Both the position numbers and the translations under genes were made by a program. Positions 45,245 to 54,625 of a stretch of DNA of 64,000 nucleotides are shown piece by piece. The notes below the pieces were generated by a model. The model was given only the letters and a program-made list of their open reading frames with translations, was not told where the DNA came from and searched no databases. How positions within the stretch are numbered: position 1 is the stretch's first letter; each line of letters starts with the position of its first letter. The stretch covers positions 861,501-925,500 of the forward strand of contig NZ_LT853882.1 in the NCBI RefSeq assembly GCF_900183975.1. The letters are read 5' to 3'. The stretch is from Xanthomonas fragariae (GTDB lineage: Bacteria; Pseudomonadota; Gammaproteobacteria; Xanthomonadales; Xanthomonadaceae).

Positions 45245-45304
45245 GGTGTGTGCTCTCGGAAATCATGGGCCGATGCAGCAGCGCCCTCATCCGCCCTTGG
45301 GGCA

Positions 45305-45328
45305 CCTTTTCCCGCATGCGGGAGAAGG
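45305..45328. repeat. Short hairpin repeat between the GH92 and GH125 genes
   Basis: CCTTTTCCCGCATGCGGGAGAAGG is a near-palindrome of the TTCTCCCGC...GCGGGAGAA type seen in many Xanthomonas spacers. A directly repeated AGGAATCAGGCGCTG follows, and its second copy overlaps the GH125 stop. Confidence 0.6.
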
Positions 45329-45355
45329 ACAGGAATCAGGCGCTGTGCACAGGAA

Positions 45356-46819
45356 TCAGGCGCTGCGCAGTAGCTGGGGTTTGCGTTGGTGCAGGTCGAT
45401 GATCAGTTCGCCGAACAAGGTGTTGGCCCAGGCGAACCAGTCGCGGGTGAACGTACTAGGGTTGTCCTTATGGAAGGACTCATGCATGAAGCCGGTGCCG
45501 GCATGCGTGGTTTTCAGCCATTGCAGGCATTGGCGCAGTTGTGCGTCGTCGTCGCTGACCAGCGCGTATTGGATGATCGACATTGGCCAGATCGTGCCCA
45601 TGCCACTGTGCGGGCTGCCGACGCCTTCGGCCGCACTGCCGCGCGAAAAATACGGGTTGCGTTCGCTCCAGGCCAGTTGACGGGTGCGCAGGAACACCGG
45701 GTCGGCGCGATCGCAATAGCCCAGATAGGCCAGACTGAGCAGGCCGGGGGCATTGGCGTCGTCGATAAACAACTGGTTGCCATAACCGTCCACTTCGAAT
45801 GCCCAATACGCTTGTCCATCGGCATCACGTTGCTGGCCGAACTTGCGCGTGGCCGCTTCCACCTCGTCGGCCAGCGCAGTGCAGCCGGCAGCGAAGTCGG
45901 TATCGCGATGCAGCTGCGTGCTCATCGTCGCCAGCTGACGCAGCGAAGTCACCGCGAACAGATTGGCCGGCACGAATAACGGATACACGCAGGCATCGTC
46001 GGACGGGCGGAACATCGAGTGAATCATGCCGTTGGGCCTGGTCGGCTGGCCGTAGCCTTCCAGCACCAGCGTTTCGGTTGCCAGCGGCGAAGGGCGTTGG
46101 AACACGTAAGGGCCGCGATGGTCCTTGCGCTGTTGCTCGCGGAAGGTTTTGACCACCACATGCATGGCCGCGCGCCAGTCGTCGTCGAACGGTGCGCTGT
46201 CGCCGGTGGCGCGCCAGTATGCGTGCGCAATGCGGATGGGATAACACAGCGAATCCACTTCCCATTTGCGCTCGCCTACGCCGGGTTTCATCTCGGTGAT
46301 GTCGTTGAGCGACCACTTCAAGTGCTGGGTCTGGCCATCGGGCAGGAAGGCGTTGGCGTACGGGTCGAGCCGGATGCAGGCCGCCTGCCGCTGGATCAGG
46401 CCATGGAACATGCGCCGCAACGCGGGGTCGCGCCTGGCCAGCGGCAGGTATGCATGCACCTGCGCGGAGGAATCGCGCAGCCACATCGCGTGGATGTCGC
46501 CGGTGATGACGAAGGTGTCCGGCTTGCCGTTGCGGGTGCCGGTTTCTACCGTGGTGTCGAGCGTGTTGGGGTAGCAGTTCTCGAACAGCCAAGCCAGCTC
46601 CGGCGCGGCAATGTGCGCTTTGATCTGCGCGATCTGCTGCTCGACCGCCTTACTGATGAACCGGCGCTGCGCCTTGGGCGGGCGCTTGCTGACGAATGCG
46701 CCGCCGGCCGTGGAGGCACCGGCAACGGGCGTGGCGGCGAAGGCGGGCAGCGCACCGGCCAGCAAGCTGGCGCCCGCGCTGGCGCCGAGCAACTGAAGGA
46801 TGTCGCGGCGGGTATGCAT
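45356..46819 (-). CDS. GH125 alpha-1,6-mannosidase, Tat-exported
   Basis: 487 residues. Twin-arginine signal HTRRDILQLLGASAGASLLAG, then GH125 (DUF1237) text: NTLDTTVETGTRNGKPDTFVITGDIHAMWLRDSSAQV, DPYANAF, YVFQRPSPLATETLV. This family cleaves non-reducing alpha-1,6-linked mannose, as in the N-glycan core. It is the first gene of the glycosidase set on the minus strand. The spacer upstream (213 bases) ends at the IS1478-like copy 2, which may have separated it from further genes seen at such loci in other xanthomonads. Confidence 0.93.
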   Translation of the reverse strand: MHTRRDILQLLGASAGASLLAGALPAFAATPVAGASTAGGAFVSKRPPKAQRRFISKAVEQQIAQIKAHIAAPELAWLFENCYPNTLDTTVETGTRNGKPDTFVITGDIHAMWLRDSSAQVHAYLPLARRDPALRRMFHGLIQRQAACIRLDPYANAFLPDGQTQHLKWSLNDITEMKPGVGERKWEVDSLCYPIRIAHAYWRATGDSAPFDDDWRAAMHVVVKTFREQQRKDHRGPYVFQRPSPLATETLVLEGYGQPTRPNGMIHSMFRPSDDACVYPLFVPANLFAVTSLRQLATMSTQLHRDTDFAAGCTALADEVEAATRKFGQQRDADGQAYWAFEVDGYGNQLFIDDANAPGLLSLAYLGYCDRADPVFLRTRQLAWSERNPYFSRGSAAEGVGSPHSGMGTIWPMSIIQYALVSDDDAQLRQCLQWLKTTHAGTGFMHESFHKDNPSTFTRDWFAWANTLFGELIIDLHQRKPQLLRSA

Positions 46820-47031
46820 GACCTGGAGCTCCTTGGATGCGGCACGAGGCCTGCACAGCGGCGCGCTTCAGCAGCCGCGCGACGAGACGGCTGATGATGA
46901 GACCTATGCATGACCAATTTCCGATGACCATACAACGTGTGCGCCTAATGTGCATAGTGCGTCTGCACAATTGGACGCGGTACGCCCGACATTCGGCGAG
47001 GGCACAAAAACAGGCCGCAGAAATTATTTAG

Positions 47032-48534
47032 TCGTCCCTGAAAAATCCCCGTCAAGCGCCAAGTGCCGTCGGTGACAGCGGCACGGCACTCAAGGATGAC
47101 CATCCCATCGCCCTCATCCAGGCACGCAAAAACGCGATCCAGCGCAGCAGCCAGCGCAGGTTGTAGCCGGCCGCGCAGCCGAGCACGTGCAGCGCATCGC
47201 CTTGGGCACCTTTCAGCCTGCAGCGACGCAACCGGCAGTCGTCTTTCAGATGTCCGAGCACCGGCTCCACCGCCTGTCGTCGCTTGATCCAGCGCCATTG
47301 CCGTCGCGTCAGCGTCTTGGCCTTGCCGCGATGCAGGACCTGCACGCCATCGACTTCGCGCCCGCGATCGCCCAGGTCCACGATCGCCACCGTCGGTTCT
47401 ACGCTCACATCCTGCAGCAACCCGCGTGTCTGCTCCAGCTGCTCGGCCAAGGTATCGCCGTCGTACGGGTTGCCCGGGAAGCTGCGCGCACCCACGACCA
47501 ATCCCTTGCAGGCGGTGACTGCAATGCCGACCTTGACGCCGAATTCGTACGCTTGACGCGCCTTGCCCTTGCCGATGCATTCCACTTCCGGGGCATGCAA
47601 TGCGTACCGTTTTTGTTTGTCCTTCGGACGCTGCGTGTATAGCCGTTGCGCACGTTCCAGCCAGACAGCGATGCGCTCGCGCACGCCGGTGTCGACCTGA
47701 TCGAGTTTGCGTTGGATGTCGCGCACGAGCCGTCCCAGCACTGTGCGTTGACGTCGCAGCACGCGCTGCATGCGCTTGAACTGGCGCGCATGCGCATACC
47801 GACCTGCCTTGCGGCTCAGGGCCGGGCCTTGCCGCGCGTAGCTCTGCCGCAATCCGATGCCGTGCCGCTTGGCCAGTAACACCAGCTTCTTGCGTGCCAC
47901 CTCCAGCAAACGGCTGTCGGTCGGATAGGCGATCGCCTTTTCCTGCACCGTGGTGTCCACGATCACCCGCGACAACTCGCGTGCGTCCACCGCCTGCATC
48001 GCATGCGCGGCGTTGATGGTGTGCGCCAACAGCTCTTCCATCCCGGCCTCACCCAGGCGCTGCCGCCAGCGCGTCAGCGAGCTGGCATCGCACGGCAAAC
48101 GCGTCTGGAACACGACCTCGTCAGTGAAGAACTGCCAGTACGGATTCTCCAGCCAGCGCTCGCACACCGCTTCATCGGACAGGTCGTAGGCGTGTTTGAG
48201 GTAGAGCAAACCGGCAATCAGCCGCACCAGCAATGCCGGCCGACCGCCACCGGCCTGGGTGGCCGGCAAGCGCGATGAAAGTGCTTGCTCCAACGCCGTC
48301 CACGGCATCCGTTGGCTCAGCCGCGCCAGCGGATGACGCAGATCGATCTGGTTCTCCAGCCGCGATCGAAACAACTCATCGGCAGGCATGTCTTCGGCAG
48401 CAGGACGGCGTGTACGCATGGGCGGAAATTGCAAGAAACCAGCCTTCAGCGTAGCGAACACTGGTAGTTTTGGCACGCCGGTGCAGACATCAAGGCCTTG
48501 CGGTCGTTGGGTGGTTGGGGGTTTTCAGGGGCGA
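47032..48534 (-). mobile_element. IS1478-like IS5-family insertion sequence, copy 2 (intact)
   Basis: The terminal repeats are TCGTCCCTGAAAAATCCCC at the left and GGGGGTTTTCAGGGGCGA at the right, which match copy 1. The length is about 1503 bp. The orientation is opposite to copy 1 (transposase on the minus strand). The flanks read ATTATTTAG and TTATGTAAAT; a target duplication is not certain. Confidence 0.9.
47052..48419 (-). CDS. IS5-family transposase of IS1478-like copy 2
   Basis: 455 residues from MRTRRPAAEDMPADELF. The N-terminal DUF772-type domain has LSQRMPWTALEQALSSRLP and LKHAYDLSDEAVCERWL. The DDE domain carries DTTVQEKAIAYPTDSRLLE (first Asp), PTVAIVDLGDRGREVDGV (second) and QAVEPVLGHLKDDCRLRR (Glu). 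It appears intact and should be able to mobilise both copies. An upstream in-frame Met at 48476 is less likely. Confidence 0.92.
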   Translation of the reverse strand: MRTRRPAAEDMPADELFRSRLENQIDLRHPLARLSQRMPWTALEQALSSRLPATQAGGGRPALLVRLIAGLLYLKHAYDLSDEAVCERWLENPYWQFFTDEVVFQTRLPCDASSLTRWRQRLGEAGMEELLAHTINAAHAMQAVDARELSRVIVDTTVQEKAIAYPTDSRLLEVARKKLVLLAKRHGIGLRQSYARQGPALSRKAGRYAHARQFKRMQRVLRRQRTVLGRLVRDIQRKLDQVDTGVRERIAVWLERAQRLYTQRPKDKQKRYALHAPEVECIGKGKARQAYEFGVKVGIAVTACKGLVVGARSFPGNPYDGDTLAEQLEQTRGLLQDVSVEPTVAIVDLGDRGREVDGVQVLHRGKAKTLTRRQWRWIKRRQAVEPVLGHLKDDCRLRRCRLKGAQGDALHVLGCAAGYNLRWLLRWIAFLRAWMRAMGWSSLSAVPLSPTALGA

Positions 48535-48924
48535 TTATGTAAATAGCTGATAGCAACTTCAGGCATTCCAGGTTGGCCTATGCCTAGCCGGGGACATCAT
48601 CCGCGTGTGGCGATGTCCTTGAGCCGCCGCTGTCGCCTCGCTATGATCGGGTATCACGCGGGGTATCATTTTTGGATCACCCCATCCTGGGATAAGTTAG
48701 GAAAATCAATCGGTTGGCGTGGTGTGATTCTGTTCCCATCGCCCGCTCCAGAGCGGCCGCCATCGTCTGCAAGCGACTGAAATAGACGGGCTATTGGGTA
48801 AGACGGTTCCTGGAACTGATGTATCCCCGGATTTCTTTCAAATGGATCACTCACTCGCTCCACGGGCGCGTGGAGGAAAGTGTGCGCACGGCGGAATCCT
48901 CAAGGTGATGAAGCCAAAAAAGGT

Positions 48925-49480
48925 TGACGACCATGCGCGCCAGCCACTGATTGCAGACGTGCCTGCCCAATTCACTGCCCGGGGCGCATGCGTTGCGCGA
49001 ACGCGCGTTGCTGCGTGCGGTTGAGGCGCTGTTGCACCAACGCAGGCTGACACTGATCGACAGCACACGTTCGTGGCCCGGCGCGACTCGGGTACCGCGC
49101 CGCTCAAGGCATCCGACCGCCTGCTGGGCGATTGCACGTTGCACGTTCGGCGATCGACCACGACATTGCGCACCGGTTGCTGCGCGGCGCACGGACTGAG
49201 TTCGCGATCCTGCCTGGTGCGTCGAGGGCAAGAGCCTGGAATGGGTGAACAAGCAAATTCCACATCCTCTTGCGTCGCGTGTAACGGACAAAGAGTACGG
49301 CGCCCTCCAACGCGCCCGAGGCGAACAACCGGTGCGCGGAGGGCGCGGCCACCGGGACGCAGCCCACGCTTTGCTGCGGCTGCTGGGCGAGCAGGTGCTC
49401 GACGTGTTCTTGGCTGTCCCGAGGCGAAGGCTCCAGCGCCAGCTCTTTGTAGATTCCGACTGAATGGATAGCTACATGCC
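48925..49480 (+). pseudogene. Decayed IS4-family-like transposase remnant
   Basis: A plus-strand frame at about 48951-49130 reads LPNSLPGAHALRERALLRAVEALLHQRRLTLIDSTRSWPGATRV, and a second frame continues LKASDRLLGDCTLHVRRS. Both look like the N-terminal part of IS4-type transposases. No single frame is open through 49480, so the gene is degraded. The rest of the 48535-49650 spacer has no ORF I can support. Confidence 0.6.
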
Positions 49481-49574
49481 ATAGCGTTTAGTGCGCTGAA
49501 GGCCCATCGGGGCGCATACCTGTTAATTGGGCGCGCGGGCGCGGCGCGGAGTGCGTTTGCCGGCAGGCGTCCGG

Positions 49575-49636
49575 TTCGCATGGTGACGTAACGTTTTCGC
49601 TTCCGCGTCGCGATGGCCATAATTGGGAATTAGCCT
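49575..49636 (+). promoter_or_regulatory. PIP-like promoter with N16 spacing upstream of xopL
   Basis: TTCGC (49575-49579), 16 bases, TTCGC (49596-49600), then 30 bases, then TAGCCT (49631-49636), which fits the YANNNT -10. The two half-sites are exact but the spacer is one base longer than the standard 15. It is just upstream of the xopL ATG at 49651. Confidence 0.6.
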
Positions 49637-49650
49637 TGGGTTTCAGGGAC

Positions 49651-51867
49651 ATGTTCAGTCCCGCTGAACCCGCCGAGCACAACGCCATGTTCAACAACTT
49701 CCGCAGCAATATGAACCGCCTCCGGCACTCTCGTCAGCAAACCGACGCCACCGAGCGCCCACCTGCCGAAAACGCCACGCAACGCGAATCTCCCGGTGCG
49801 CGGGAGGACATTCTCTCCCCGCTGACCACGCGGCGGCGGCCGCGACCGCGCGCGGACACGCCATCGGCAGACGGCGTGCCGCCCAGAGCTCCGGCAGCGC
49901 CGCGCTTAGACCGGGCACGGCCGATTTTGCCAATGCCTTCGGTCGCGACGGCTAGAACGTCTTCTGCCCCACCGGTCACCGTAGAGCAGGACATCGATAA
50001 CTGGCTCGCGCGCAACCTGCCGGCGGCGGAAGAGGTGGGAAGAATCGCTGGCATCAACATGTACGACGCTCATAGAGGCGGTGATACCTCGAAGCAGACT
50101 CTGAGAGATGTGGCCACGTTGATCAAAGATACCGCCGCCGATAAACGCAATAAGCTTGAAATATCTGCAGGCCTTCCTGCCAAGACATTGCCCGATGCGA
50201 TCGGTCAGATGCACGCCCTGCAAGAACTGTCGCTGTTCTGCACCTCGCTGACCTCACTGCCTGAAAGCTTGGGGCAGCTCGGTGAGCTGTGCAATCTTAG
50301 GGTGGCAACCTCGCCTGGGCTGAAAACGCTGCCATCGTCGTTGACGGCCCTACCCAAGCTGAAGAACCTGCAGTTGACGGGGCTGCCGCTGGAGCAATTG
50401 CCAGCCGACCTGGGAAACCTGAAAAGCCTGCGCGTGCTCACGCTGGGGCACGGGAAATATACGTGCCTGCCAGCCAGTGTGACGCAACTTAGGCGGTTGC
50501 GCGAGCTGACCGTGAGTACGTCGAAGTTGCAACAATTGCCTGAAGACATCGGCCAGATGAAGGGGCTCCGGTTATTGACCCTGCACTCGACGTCACTGGA
50601 GCGCATACCAGCCAGCTTGACCCAACTAGAAGAGTTGACAGAGCTCAACCTGTCCTCCAACGCCGGGCTGACGCAATTGCCAGAGGATATAGGGCAACTG
50701 AACAAGCTGGAAAAACTCAACCTGACCTCCAACCGCGAACTGGAGCAATTGCCAGCGAACATAGGGCAACTGCGCGAGCTGAAGAAACTGTCGCTGAAAA
50801 ACTGCAAAAAGCTCACGGATTTGCCCGATAGCCTGGGAGACCTCTCGCAGTTGAAGTTCCTTGACCTGACCGGTACAGGTATGACTGACTCACGTATGAT
50901 CAATTCAGGTACGCAGACCCTTCCACAGTGCCTGGCCCGGCTTCCCGCTGACTGCGAAATCGAGGTGCCGCCTCATATGAGGACACAGTTGTTTCGGCTC
51001 CGCTACCCCGAGCAGGCGCGGGCGCGGGCGCAGGCTGTGGACAATCTGCGTGCCGGCAGATTGCGGAGTCAGGCGGAACAGGGCGGGGCATCATGGAACC
51101 GAGTGCCTGAATTCAAGGACGCGCTAGCGCGCATCCGACCCGAAAACCCCGCTCTGGTGGAGTGCTTTGACAATTGGACGCAGGCTCTTGCGCAAGACGC
51201 TGTGAACTACGGCAGAGGAATGACATCTAGGGACATGCCGCTTCTGGACAAGGTGGTGGCCCATGCCATCGAATCCAGCTCATTCCGAAGCGTCTTCGAG
51301 GAGTTTTTGCGCAATCACACCAACAAGTACGTGAACTTGGATGGCATGACGCAGGTGGGCCGCGGCGGCGGCCGGCAGGCCGCGTTTGGTGACGTTAGAA
51401 CGGCGTTCTCTAAAATGCTGGAGCACAAGCTCATGCATATGCATGAGCAGGTGAAGCTGCCGGTAGAGCAGCCGGTGGAGCATGTGGACGAGCTGCGGAA
51501 CTTGGATAAGGAGCGGGAGCAGGCGCTAAGCGCGCTGCAGCAGGAGGCAGCGCTAAACCTGCTGCAGGAGGCAATCAAAGATCTAGGAATGTCGCGCCGA
51601 GATTTGCTCAACAGCACAAACGAGCTGACGTGGAAATCGCAAATGTGGCCGCCGCTGCGGGCCTACGTTTCCATGCACGATTTGGATGGGAGGGCAGCGC
51701 TGGAAGCCGCGTGTGCAATTGGCAGCGCCCGCTCCACGGAAGCAGAGGATGGCATCATCACCCAACAGGAAGTCCTGGACGTGTACAGACAGGAGGAAGC
51801 CCGCGCTAACGCGGCCATCGACAAGCGGGCCGAGGTGCTGGTGAGTAGCGAATGGCGCATCCCGTAG
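49651..51867 (+). CDS. xopL: Leucine-rich-repeat type III effector, XopL family
   Basis: 738 residues starting MFSPAEPAEHNAMFNN; AGGGA lies five bases before this ATG. An N-terminal disordered region is followed by about nine LRRs with the bacterial consensus LxxLPxxIGQLxxLxxLxL (residues about 180-420) and a helical C-terminal region without a typical NEL Cys motif. XopL of X. euvesicatoria is an LRR protein with an E3 ubiquitin ligase C-terminal (XL-box). The repeat number here is higher than I remember for that strain. The identity rests on LRR layout plus neighbouring xopK. An in-frame TTG lies 15 bases upstream. Confidence 0.8.
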   Translation: MFSPAEPAEHNAMFNNFRSNMNRLRHSRQQTDATERPPAENATQRESPGAREDILSPLTTRRRPRPRADTPSADGVPPRAPAAPRLDRARPILPMPSVATARTSSAPPVTVEQDIDNWLARNLPAAEEVGRIAGINMYDAHRGGDTSKQTLRDVATLIKDTAADKRNKLEISAGLPAKTLPDAIGQMHALQELSLFCTSLTSLPESLGQLGELCNLRVATSPGLKTLPSSLTALPKLKNLQLTGLPLEQLPADLGNLKSLRVLTLGHGKYTCLPASVTQLRRLRELTVSTSKLQQLPEDIGQMKGLRLLTLHSTSLERIPASLTQLEELTELNLSSNAGLTQLPEDIGQLNKLEKLNLTSNRELEQLPANIGQLRELKKLSLKNCKKLTDLPDSLGDLSQLKFLDLTGTGMTDSRMINSGTQTLPQCLARLPADCEIEVPPHMRTQLFRLRYPEQARARAQAVDNLRAGRLRSQAEQGGASWNRVPEFKDALARIRPENPALVECFDNWTQALAQDAVNYGRGMTSRDMPLLDKVVAHAIESSSFRSVFEEFLRNHTNKYVNLDGMTQVGRGGGRQAAFGDVRTAFSKMLEHKLMHMHEQVKLPVEQPVEHVDELRNLDKEREQALSALQQEAALNLLQEAIKDLGMSRRDLLNSTNELTWKSQMWPPLRAYVSMHDLDGRAALEAACAIGSARSTEAEDGIITQQEVLDVYRQEEARANAAIDKRAEVLVSSEWRIP

Positions 51868-51884
51868 GGTTTAGCGTGCCGTGG

Positions 51885-52150
51885 CCCTCTGGCGAGCGCT
51901 CCAGCGCCATGTCACCGACCAAACGGTGACGGTGCCGTTCGCCGATCAGGGCAACACCGGGCAAGACCCTGCGCAAGCCAGCCAGGGACGAAGGCATCGA
52001 GCGGCACGTGATCACGCTGCAGGATGCCAAGCAAGGCGTTGTGTCGTTTCCATGTCGCTGGCTGCGCGCGCGCAGCCAGCGACTTAGGCCAGGACAACGA
52101 TGCTCTGCGATTCAAACCGCAACGCAGGCTACCAGCGCAACTGCCTGCGG
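51885..52150 (+). pseudogene. IS5-family transposase C-terminal remnant
   Basis: Fragments in two frames, VPFADQGNTGQDPAQA and RDEGIERHVITLQDAKQGVVSFPCRW, match by memory the C-terminal ADQGYTGKDPAQAARDEGIELQVIKL...LPRRWVVERSF part of IS5-type transposases. The N-terminal part and the end are missing and a frameshift lies between. It is an old scar between xopL and folC. Confidence 0.55.
52054..52083. repeat. Perfect 30-base palindrome
   Basis: GTCGCTGGCTGCGCG is followed immediately by its exact complement, all inside the IS5 remnant. As RNA it would make a 15-bp stem with no loop. It may be a secondary duplication within the transposon scar; no T-run follows. Confidence 0.7.
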
Positions 52151-52227
52151 CAGGCTTGATGTTACGTCCAGGCGCTGCATGGCGTGGAAAGCCGCGATAA
52201 TGCGTTTTTCCACGCACAGTCCTCGTC

Positions 52228-53505
52228 GTGAACGCAATGCACGCTCTCTCCGACTGGCTCGCCTACATCGAGCGTCAGCATCCGCAAACCATCGCCATGG
52301 GCCTGGAGCGCATGCGCGAAGTCGCTGCGCGCCTGCAGATCGAAGCGCCGGCCAGGCACGTCATCGTTGTGGGCGGCACCAATGGCAAGGGCTCCACCGT
52401 TGCCTTTATCGAAGCGATCGGGCGTGCCGCCGGTTGGAAGGTGGGCACCTACACCTCGCCGCATCTGCTGCGCTACAACGAGCGCGTGCGTATCGACGGT
52501 AACGAGGCCAGCGATGCGCAATTGATCGCTGCATTCGCGGCGGTCGAGGCGGCGCGTGGTGAGACCGCGCTGACCTATTTCGAGTACGGCACGCTGGCGG
52601 CGCTCTGGTTGTTGCAGCAATCTGAACTGGAGTTGGCGGTACTGGAAATCGGCCTGGGCGGACGCCTGGACGCGGTCAACATCATCGACGCCGATGTGGC
52701 GGTGATCACCACCGTCGATATCGATCACACCGATTGGTTGGGCGAAGACCGCGAGTCAATTGGCACTGAGAAGGCCGGCATCATCCGCGCCTGGAAGCCG
52801 GTGGTGCTGGGCGAGCTCGACCCGCCGTCGAGCGTGCTGCGGCGTGCTTACCAACTCGGCGCCAACGCGATCCGTGCCGGCAGCGATTACTTCTTCGAGC
52901 CGATCGACGCGCAGCAGTGGCGCTGGCGCGATATGGCGGTGACGCTGGAATTGCCGATGCCGGCCCTGCACGCACCTGTGCAACTGGCCAATGCCGCCGC
53001 GGCGATCGCTGCAATGCAGGCCTTGCCGGTAGATGTGCCCGATGCGGCCTGGGCGCAGGGCATCACCAACGCGCAGGTGGCCGGGCGTTTGCAGCGCATC
53101 GATGTCGGTGGCGTGCAGGTGTTGCTGGATGTCGGCCACAACCCGCAGGCCGCGCGCGCGCTGGTCGCTGCACTGGGCGCGCAAGCGCACGCTGGCAGCA
53201 CGCATGCGATCTACGCCTCACTGGCGGACAAGGACGTGCTGGGCGTGGTGGAAGCGGTCGCCGCGCAGATCGACCACTGGGCGCTGGCAGGCTTGGCCGG
53301 CGCACGGGGGCAGTCGGCGGAGGCGCTGCAGGCGCGCTTGCGCGGCACTGCCGCGGCGCAGGCACTGTGCCATCACGACGTTGCCAGCGCGCTGCGCGCG
53401 GTGCTCGCTTCGGCCATATCCGGCGATCGGGTGCTGGTGTTCGGCTCGTTTCATACCGTGGCCGACGCATTGCAGGCACTTCATTCAGGCCACCAGGGTC
53501 AGTAG
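52228..53505 (+). CDS. folC: Bifunctional folylpolyglutamate / dihydrofolate synthase
   Basis: 425 residues. The ATP-binding loop VVGGTNGKGSTVAFI is near residue 45, followed by YTSPHLLRYNERVRIDG and VLEIGLGGRLDAVN, both FolC landmarks. TTVDIDHTDWLG and LLDVGHNPQAARAL follow. It adds glutamates to dihydropteroate and folates. The first codon GTG at 52228 and the ATG at 52237 are both possible. The gene heads a core block folC-dedD-cvpA-purF. Confidence 0.94.
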   Translation: MNAMHALSDWLAYIERQHPQTIAMGLERMREVAARLQIEAPARHVIVVGGTNGKGSTVAFIEAIGRAAGWKVGTYTSPHLLRYNERVRIDGNEASDAQLIAAFAAVEAARGETALTYFEYGTLAALWLLQQSELELAVLEIGLGGRLDAVNIIDADVAVITTVDIDHTDWLGEDRESIGTEKAGIIRAWKPVVLGELDPPSSVLRRAYQLGANAIRAGSDYFFEPIDAQQWRWRDMAVTLELPMPALHAPVQLANAAAAIAAMQALPVDVPDAAWAQGITNAQVAGRLQRIDVGGVQVLLDVGHNPQAARALVAALGAQAHAGSTHAIYASLADKDVLGVVEAVAAQIDHWALAGLAGARGQSAEALQARLRGTAAAQALCHHDVASALRAVLASAISGDRVLVFGSFHTVADALQALHSGHQGQ

Positions 53506-53563
53506 CCGGGCGGCGGCCTTATAATCGCCGCGGCACCCCGCCACGCCGCCTCTCGTCTCTTCC

Positions 53564-54625
53564 GTGGATACTGCTCTGAAACAGCGACTGATTGGCGCCA
53601 TCGTTCTGGTGGCGCTTGCCGTGATCTTCCTGCCGATGCTGGTCAAAGGCCCCGCGCCGTCGAGCGGTGTGGCCGATGTGCCGCTCCAGGCCCCCGCAGC
53701 GCCGGCCAATGGCGCGTTCGAAACCCGCGAATTGCCGCTGGTCACCCCGGGCAACGCGCCCGCCGGCGGCGCGCTGGGCATGCGCGGTGCCACCACTGCG
53801 CCGGCAGCGGTGCAGGACAACCCCGATGCGGCCGATCTGGCCAACCCGTCCAGTGCGCCATCCGCGCCGGAAGTGGCAGCTGGCAACTACGCGGTGAATT
53901 TCGGCGCGTATGCTACCAGCGCCGATGCCGATGCGGTGATCGCGCGGCTCAAGCAGGCGCAGTTGCCGGGCTTCAGCGAAAAGGCCCAGATCAATGGTCG
54001 CCCGGCCTGGCGCGTGCGCGTTGGGCCGTATGTCGATCGGGCGCAGGCCGAGTCGGCGCGCCTGCAGGCAGTGAAGGTGCGTAGCGACGTCAACGCCCAG
54101 GTGGTGACCCTGGATGCGAATGCTGCCGTGCCTGCATCGGCAGCCGCACCGACGCCTGCCGCAAAGCCGAGCAGCGGCATCGCCGCCGCCAGCACGACCA
54201 CGCCGACCAAGACCGAACGCCTGCCGCCGGAGCCGGCCAAGCCGGTAACCACCGCGCCCAAGCCGGCTGAAGCGCCTAAACCTGCCCCGGCCAAGCCGGA
54301 CGTCGCGAAGGCGGAGCCGGCCAGGCCCGAACCTGCCAAGCCTGCCGCCGCCGCGGCGCCCACCGCGCCGTCAGCGCCAGCCGCCAGTGGGGTCGGCTTC
54401 GCGGTGCAGCTGGGTGCCTTTGGTCGCGCCGAAGACGCTGACGCGTTGCGCGACCGAGTGCGCGCCGCCGGCTTCAGTGCGTTTGTCGAGCAGGTCCACA
54501 CCGATAAGGGTGCGCTCAATCGGGTGCGTGTCGGCCCGGTGGCCAATCGCGGCGATGCCGAACAGTTGCGTGCGCAGGTGGCCGCCAAGGTCGGCATTTC
54601 CGGCATGGTCCGTCCGCATCCGTAA
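53564..54625 (+). CDS. dedD: DedD-type SPOR-domain protein
   Basis: 353 residues starting GTG. One N-terminal membrane anchor (KQRLIGAIVLVALAVIFLPMLV) is followed by a Pro/Ala-rich region. SPOR-type repeats are seen twice: YAVNFGAYATSADADAVIARLKQA near 110-180 and GFAVQLGAFGRAEDADALRDRV near 275-350. SPOR domains bind denuded peptidoglycan at the division septum, so a role in cell division is inferred. Two SPOR domains is more than in E. coli DedD. It sits 58 bp after folC and before cvpA-purF, a typical order. Confidence 0.88.
   Translation: MDTALKQRLIGAIVLVALAVIFLPMLVKGPAPSSGVADVPLQAPAAPANGAFETRELPLVTPGNAPAGGALGMRGATTAPAAVQDNPDAADLANPSSAPSAPEVAAGNYAVNFGAYATSADADAVIARLKQAQLPGFSEKAQINGRPAWRVRVGPYVDRAQAESARLQAVKVRSDVNAQVVTLDANAAVPASAAAPTPAAKPSSGIAAASTTTPTKTERLPPEPAKPVTTAPKPAEAPKPAPAKPDVAKAEPARPEPAKPAAAAAPTAPSAPAASGVGFAVQLGAFGRAEDADALRDRVRAAGFSAFVEQVHTDKGALNRVRVGPVANRGDAEQLRAQVAAKVGISGMVRPHP

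Noticed and set aside
46820..47031. TonB-dependent receptor or other gene upstream of GH125
   Set aside because: Only a 212-base spacer before the IS; no receptor residues.
21744..48534. Composite transposon formed by the two IS1478-like copies
   Set aside because: The copies are inverted and one is inactive, and no matching target duplication was found around the block.
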